5,960 nt of DNA from an uncultured Collinsella sp. (GTDB taxonomy: Bacteria > Actinomycetota > Coriobacteriia > Coriobacteriales > Coriobacteriaceae). Under the pieces are notes generated by a model that saw only the letters and a program-made list of their open reading frames with translations, did no database searches and was not told the origin of the DNA. Of this stretch, positions 4,541 to 5,960 are shown piece by piece. A program made the position numbers and the translations under genes. The stretch covers positions 1-5,960 of the forward strand of contig CABSBA010000101.1 in the NCBI GenBank assembly GCA_902475825.1, in the 5' to 3' direction. The first letter of the stretch is position 1; every line of letters starts with the position of its first letter.

Positions 4541-5707
4541 ATGGCTAATCGTTTCGTTCTCAACACCATTTCTTACCATGGTTCCGGCGCCATCAAGGAG
4601 ATCCCCGGCGAGCTCCAGCGTCGTGGCTACAAGAAGATCTTCGTCTGCTCCGACCCCGATCTGGTCAAGTTTGGCGTTACCGCTAAGGTGACCGACGAGC
4701 TCGACGCCGCCGGCATCGCTTGGAGCCTCTACTCCGAGATCAAGCCCAACCCCACCATCCAGAACGTCAAGGACGGCGTCGAGGCCTTTAAGGCCGCCGA
4801 GGCTGACGCTATCGTGACCATCGGTGGCGGCTCCTCCATGGACACCGCCAAGGCTATCGGCATCATCATCAACAACCCTGAGTTCGCCGATGTCCGCAGC
4901 CTCGAGGGCGTTGCTCCCACTAAGAACCACGCCGTGTTCACCATCGCTGTGCCGACGACTGCCGGTACCGCCGCCGAGGTGACCATCAACTACGTCATCA
5001 CCGACCCCGAGAAGGTCCGCAAGTTCGTGTGCGTCGACACCAACGACGCCCCCGAGGTCGCCGTCGTCGACCCCGACATGATGGCTTCCATGCCCGCCAA
5101 GCTGTGCGCTCACACCGGCATGGACGCTCTGACCCACGCCATCGAGGGCTACACCACCAAGGGCGCTTGGGAGCTCTCCGACATGTTCCACTTTGAGGCT
5201 ATTAAGCTGATCAGCGAGAACCTGCGCGACTCTGTCGCCGAGGCCAAGTCCGGCAAGCCCGGCTCCGGCCGCGAGGGTATGGCTCTTGGCCAGTATGTCG
5301 CCGGCATGGGCTTCTCCAACGTCGGCCTGGGCATCGACCACGCCATGGCTCACACCCTGTCCGCTCACTACGATACCCCGCACGGTGTCGCCTGCGCCAT
5401 GCTGCTGCCGATCGCCATGGAGTTCAACAAGCCGGTTTGCGCCGAGCGCCTGGCCAAGGTCGCCGTTGCCATGGGCGTTGACACCACGGGCATGAGCACC
5501 GACGAGGCCGCCGACGCCGCTATCGCCGCCGTCAAGCAGCTTTCCGCCGACGTGAACATCCCGCACGTCTGCGAGGCCATGAAGGCTGACGAGATCGAGG
5601 TCCTGGCCAAGGACGCCATGGCCGATGCCTGCTTCCCGGGCAACCCGCGCGAGGCGACGCTCGACGACGTCATCGAGCTCTTCAAGAAGATCTGCCCGGC
5701 TGCCTAA
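4541..5707 (+). CDS. fucO: FucO-type lactaldehyde reductase (iron-dependent alcohol dehydrogenase)
   Basis: A 388-residue group III iron-containing alcohol dehydrogenase, close to the roughly 380 residues of E. coli FucO. FucO interconverts L-lactaldehyde and L-1,2-propanediol with NAD(H) and regenerates NAD+ in anaerobic fucose or rhamnose breakdown. Visible features: the dinucleotide-binding GGGSSMDTAK (95-104), PTTAGTAAEV (138-147), and metal ligands D195, H199, H267 and H281, which align with FucO D196, H200, H263 and H277. D38 (in CSDPD) aligns with FucO D39, linked to NAD preference. Runs such as KFVCVD (161-166), ALTHAIEGY (196-204), ALGQYVAGMGFSNVGLG (248-264) and GNPREATLDD (367-376) are very FucO-like. 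Every lysine codon I read is AAG, suggesting high expression. The gene stands alone, with no fucose isomerase, kinase or aldolase in view, so the true substrate may differ (another short diol or aldehyde). Confidence 0.93.
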   Translation: MANRFVLNTISYHGSGAIKEIPGELQRRGYKKIFVCSDPDLVKFGVTAKVTDELDAAGIAWSLYSEIKPNPTIQNVKDGVEAFKAAEADAIVTIGGGSSMDTAKAIGIIINNPEFADVRSLEGVAPTKNHAVFTIAVPTTAGTAAEVTINYVITDPEKVRKFVCVDTNDAPEVAVVDPDMMASMPAKLCAHTGMDALTHAIEGYTTKGAWELSDMFHFEAIKLISENLRDSVAEAKSGKPGSGREGMALGQYVAGMGFSNVGLGIDHAMAHTLSAHYDTPHGVACAMLLPIAMEFNKPVCAERLAKVAVAMGVDTTGMSTDEAADAAIAAVKQLSADVNIPHVCEAMKADEIEVLAKDAMADACFPGNPREATLDDVIELFKKICPAA

Positions 5708-5714
5708 CCTGGTT

Positions 5715-5842
5715 CGGCGGGCCCCGCCCGTTAGCCCCAGAATCGTCCTCGGACATGTCGGAGGCCCCGCTGCGCACTACGTGCGGCGGGGCCTCCTTCT
5801 GTCCTGCGGAAAGATTCTGGGGCTAACGGGCGGGGCCCGCCG
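5715..5842. repeat. 128-bp element with perfect 30-bp inverted arms
   Basis: The left arm (5715-5744) begins CGGCGGGCCCCGCCCG and ends CCCCAGAATC. The right arm (5813-5842) is its exact reverse complement over 30 bases. The 68 bases between hold a nested hairpin (5751-5804). Each arm can also fold alone, since CGGGC and GCCCG flank CCC at 5718-5730. The element starts seven bases after the fucO stop. Flanking bases show no obvious target-site duplication, so a MITE origin is possible but unsupported. As RNA it would form one very long rod, and as DNA a cruciform-capable palindrome. Confidence 0.9.
5751..5804 (+). terminator. Nested GC-rich hairpin, probable fucO terminator
   Basis: GGAGGCCCCGC (5760-5770) pairs with GCGGGGCCTCC (5786-5796) over 11 bp. 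Inside, CGCAC (5773-5777) pairs with GTGCG (5781-5785) around the loop TAC. Outside, GGACA (5751-5755) pairs with TGTCC (5800-5804) across a small internal loop. The bases after the main stem, TTCTGTCC, are only modestly T-rich, so termination may also depend on the outer arms. Confidence 0.65.
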
Positions 5843-5960
5843 GCTCGTTGTCGTGGCGGGCACTGTTCGGAAGAGCTCGATGGGTCATCTCGCTGGGTAA
5901 ATATTTGTGCGTGATGGTATCGTTGTTGGGGCTTTTACTGATTAGGGGATGTTGACTTTG
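5843..5960. other. Intergenic tail with no supported gene
   Basis: This stretch follows the right arm of the inverted repeat. Its last 65 bases are clearly AT-richer than the coding regions, as expected for a promoter region of a gene beyond the edge. TTGACT at 5952-5957 could be a -35 whose -10 lies outside the window. I see no convincing coding frame or RNA gene. Confidence 0.4.

Noticed and set aside
4538..5566. 342-codon open frame on the minus strand opposite fucO
   Set aside because: Its composition is dominated by Gly, Val, Asp and His, as expected of an antisense shadow of a codon-biased gene, and it lacks any recognisable domain or ribosome site.
5914..5955. Short hydrophobic frame beginning MVSLLGLLL near the right edge
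   Set aside because: It has only 13 codons and no ribosome site before it; chance is the simplest explanation.
5823..5960. Partial minus-strand gene entering from the right edge and ending in the right arm of the inverted repeat
   Set aside because: The 45 codons stay open but show no family motif, use codons unlike the neighbouring genes (CTA, AGT, AAA), and end inside the palindrome.

Overview
The window looks like chromosomal DNA of a GC-rich actinobacterium. A gut Coriobacteriia member, most likely Collinsella or a close relative, is my inference. It rests on the G/C-rich third positions, the strong Shine-Dalgarno sites, the mix of families, and GC-rich stem terminators. No database search was possible, so the assignment is tentative.

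Layout from left to right. Bases 1-120 hold the last 39 codons of a RelB/DinJ-type antitoxin; no toxin gene follows it. An 83-base gap with a strong Shine-Dalgarno leads into a CPBP-family intramembrane protease (204-1106, +). Between this gene and the convergent ygiQ is a 163-base gap. It carries three 22-bp imperfect palindromes on a 40-41 bp period, then a 12-bp direct repeat. Next is ygiQ (1270-3405, -), a YgiQ-type radical SAM protein with low-complexity tails at both ends. A divergent control region (3406-3658) holds an 11-bp perfect inverted repeat beside a good -10 candidate for ygiQ, and a weaker matching -10 for the rightward gene. That gene is a YoaK/DUF1275 membrane protein (3659-4375, +), closed by a textbook intrinsic terminator. 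The next control region (4427-4540) has two inverted copies of an AACGCTTT half-site 43 bp apart. It drives a monocistronic FucO-type iron alcohol dehydrogenase (lactaldehyde reductase, 4541-5707, +). Seven bases after the fucO stop begins a 128-bp element with perfect 30-bp inverted arms around a nested GC-rich hairpin. The last 118 bases are intergenic and become AT-richer towards the window end.

The four complete genes do not form one pathway. ygiQ and the YoaK gene are divergent, fucO has its own control region and terminator, and the CPBP gene may be cotranscribed with the antitoxin. The proteins themselves belong to known families. The points most worth a second look are non-coding: the palindrome array at 1109-1211, the inverted repeats at 3444-3476 and 4431-4481, and the 128-bp hairpin element after fucO. 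I see no convincing evidence for a wholly new multi-gene system.
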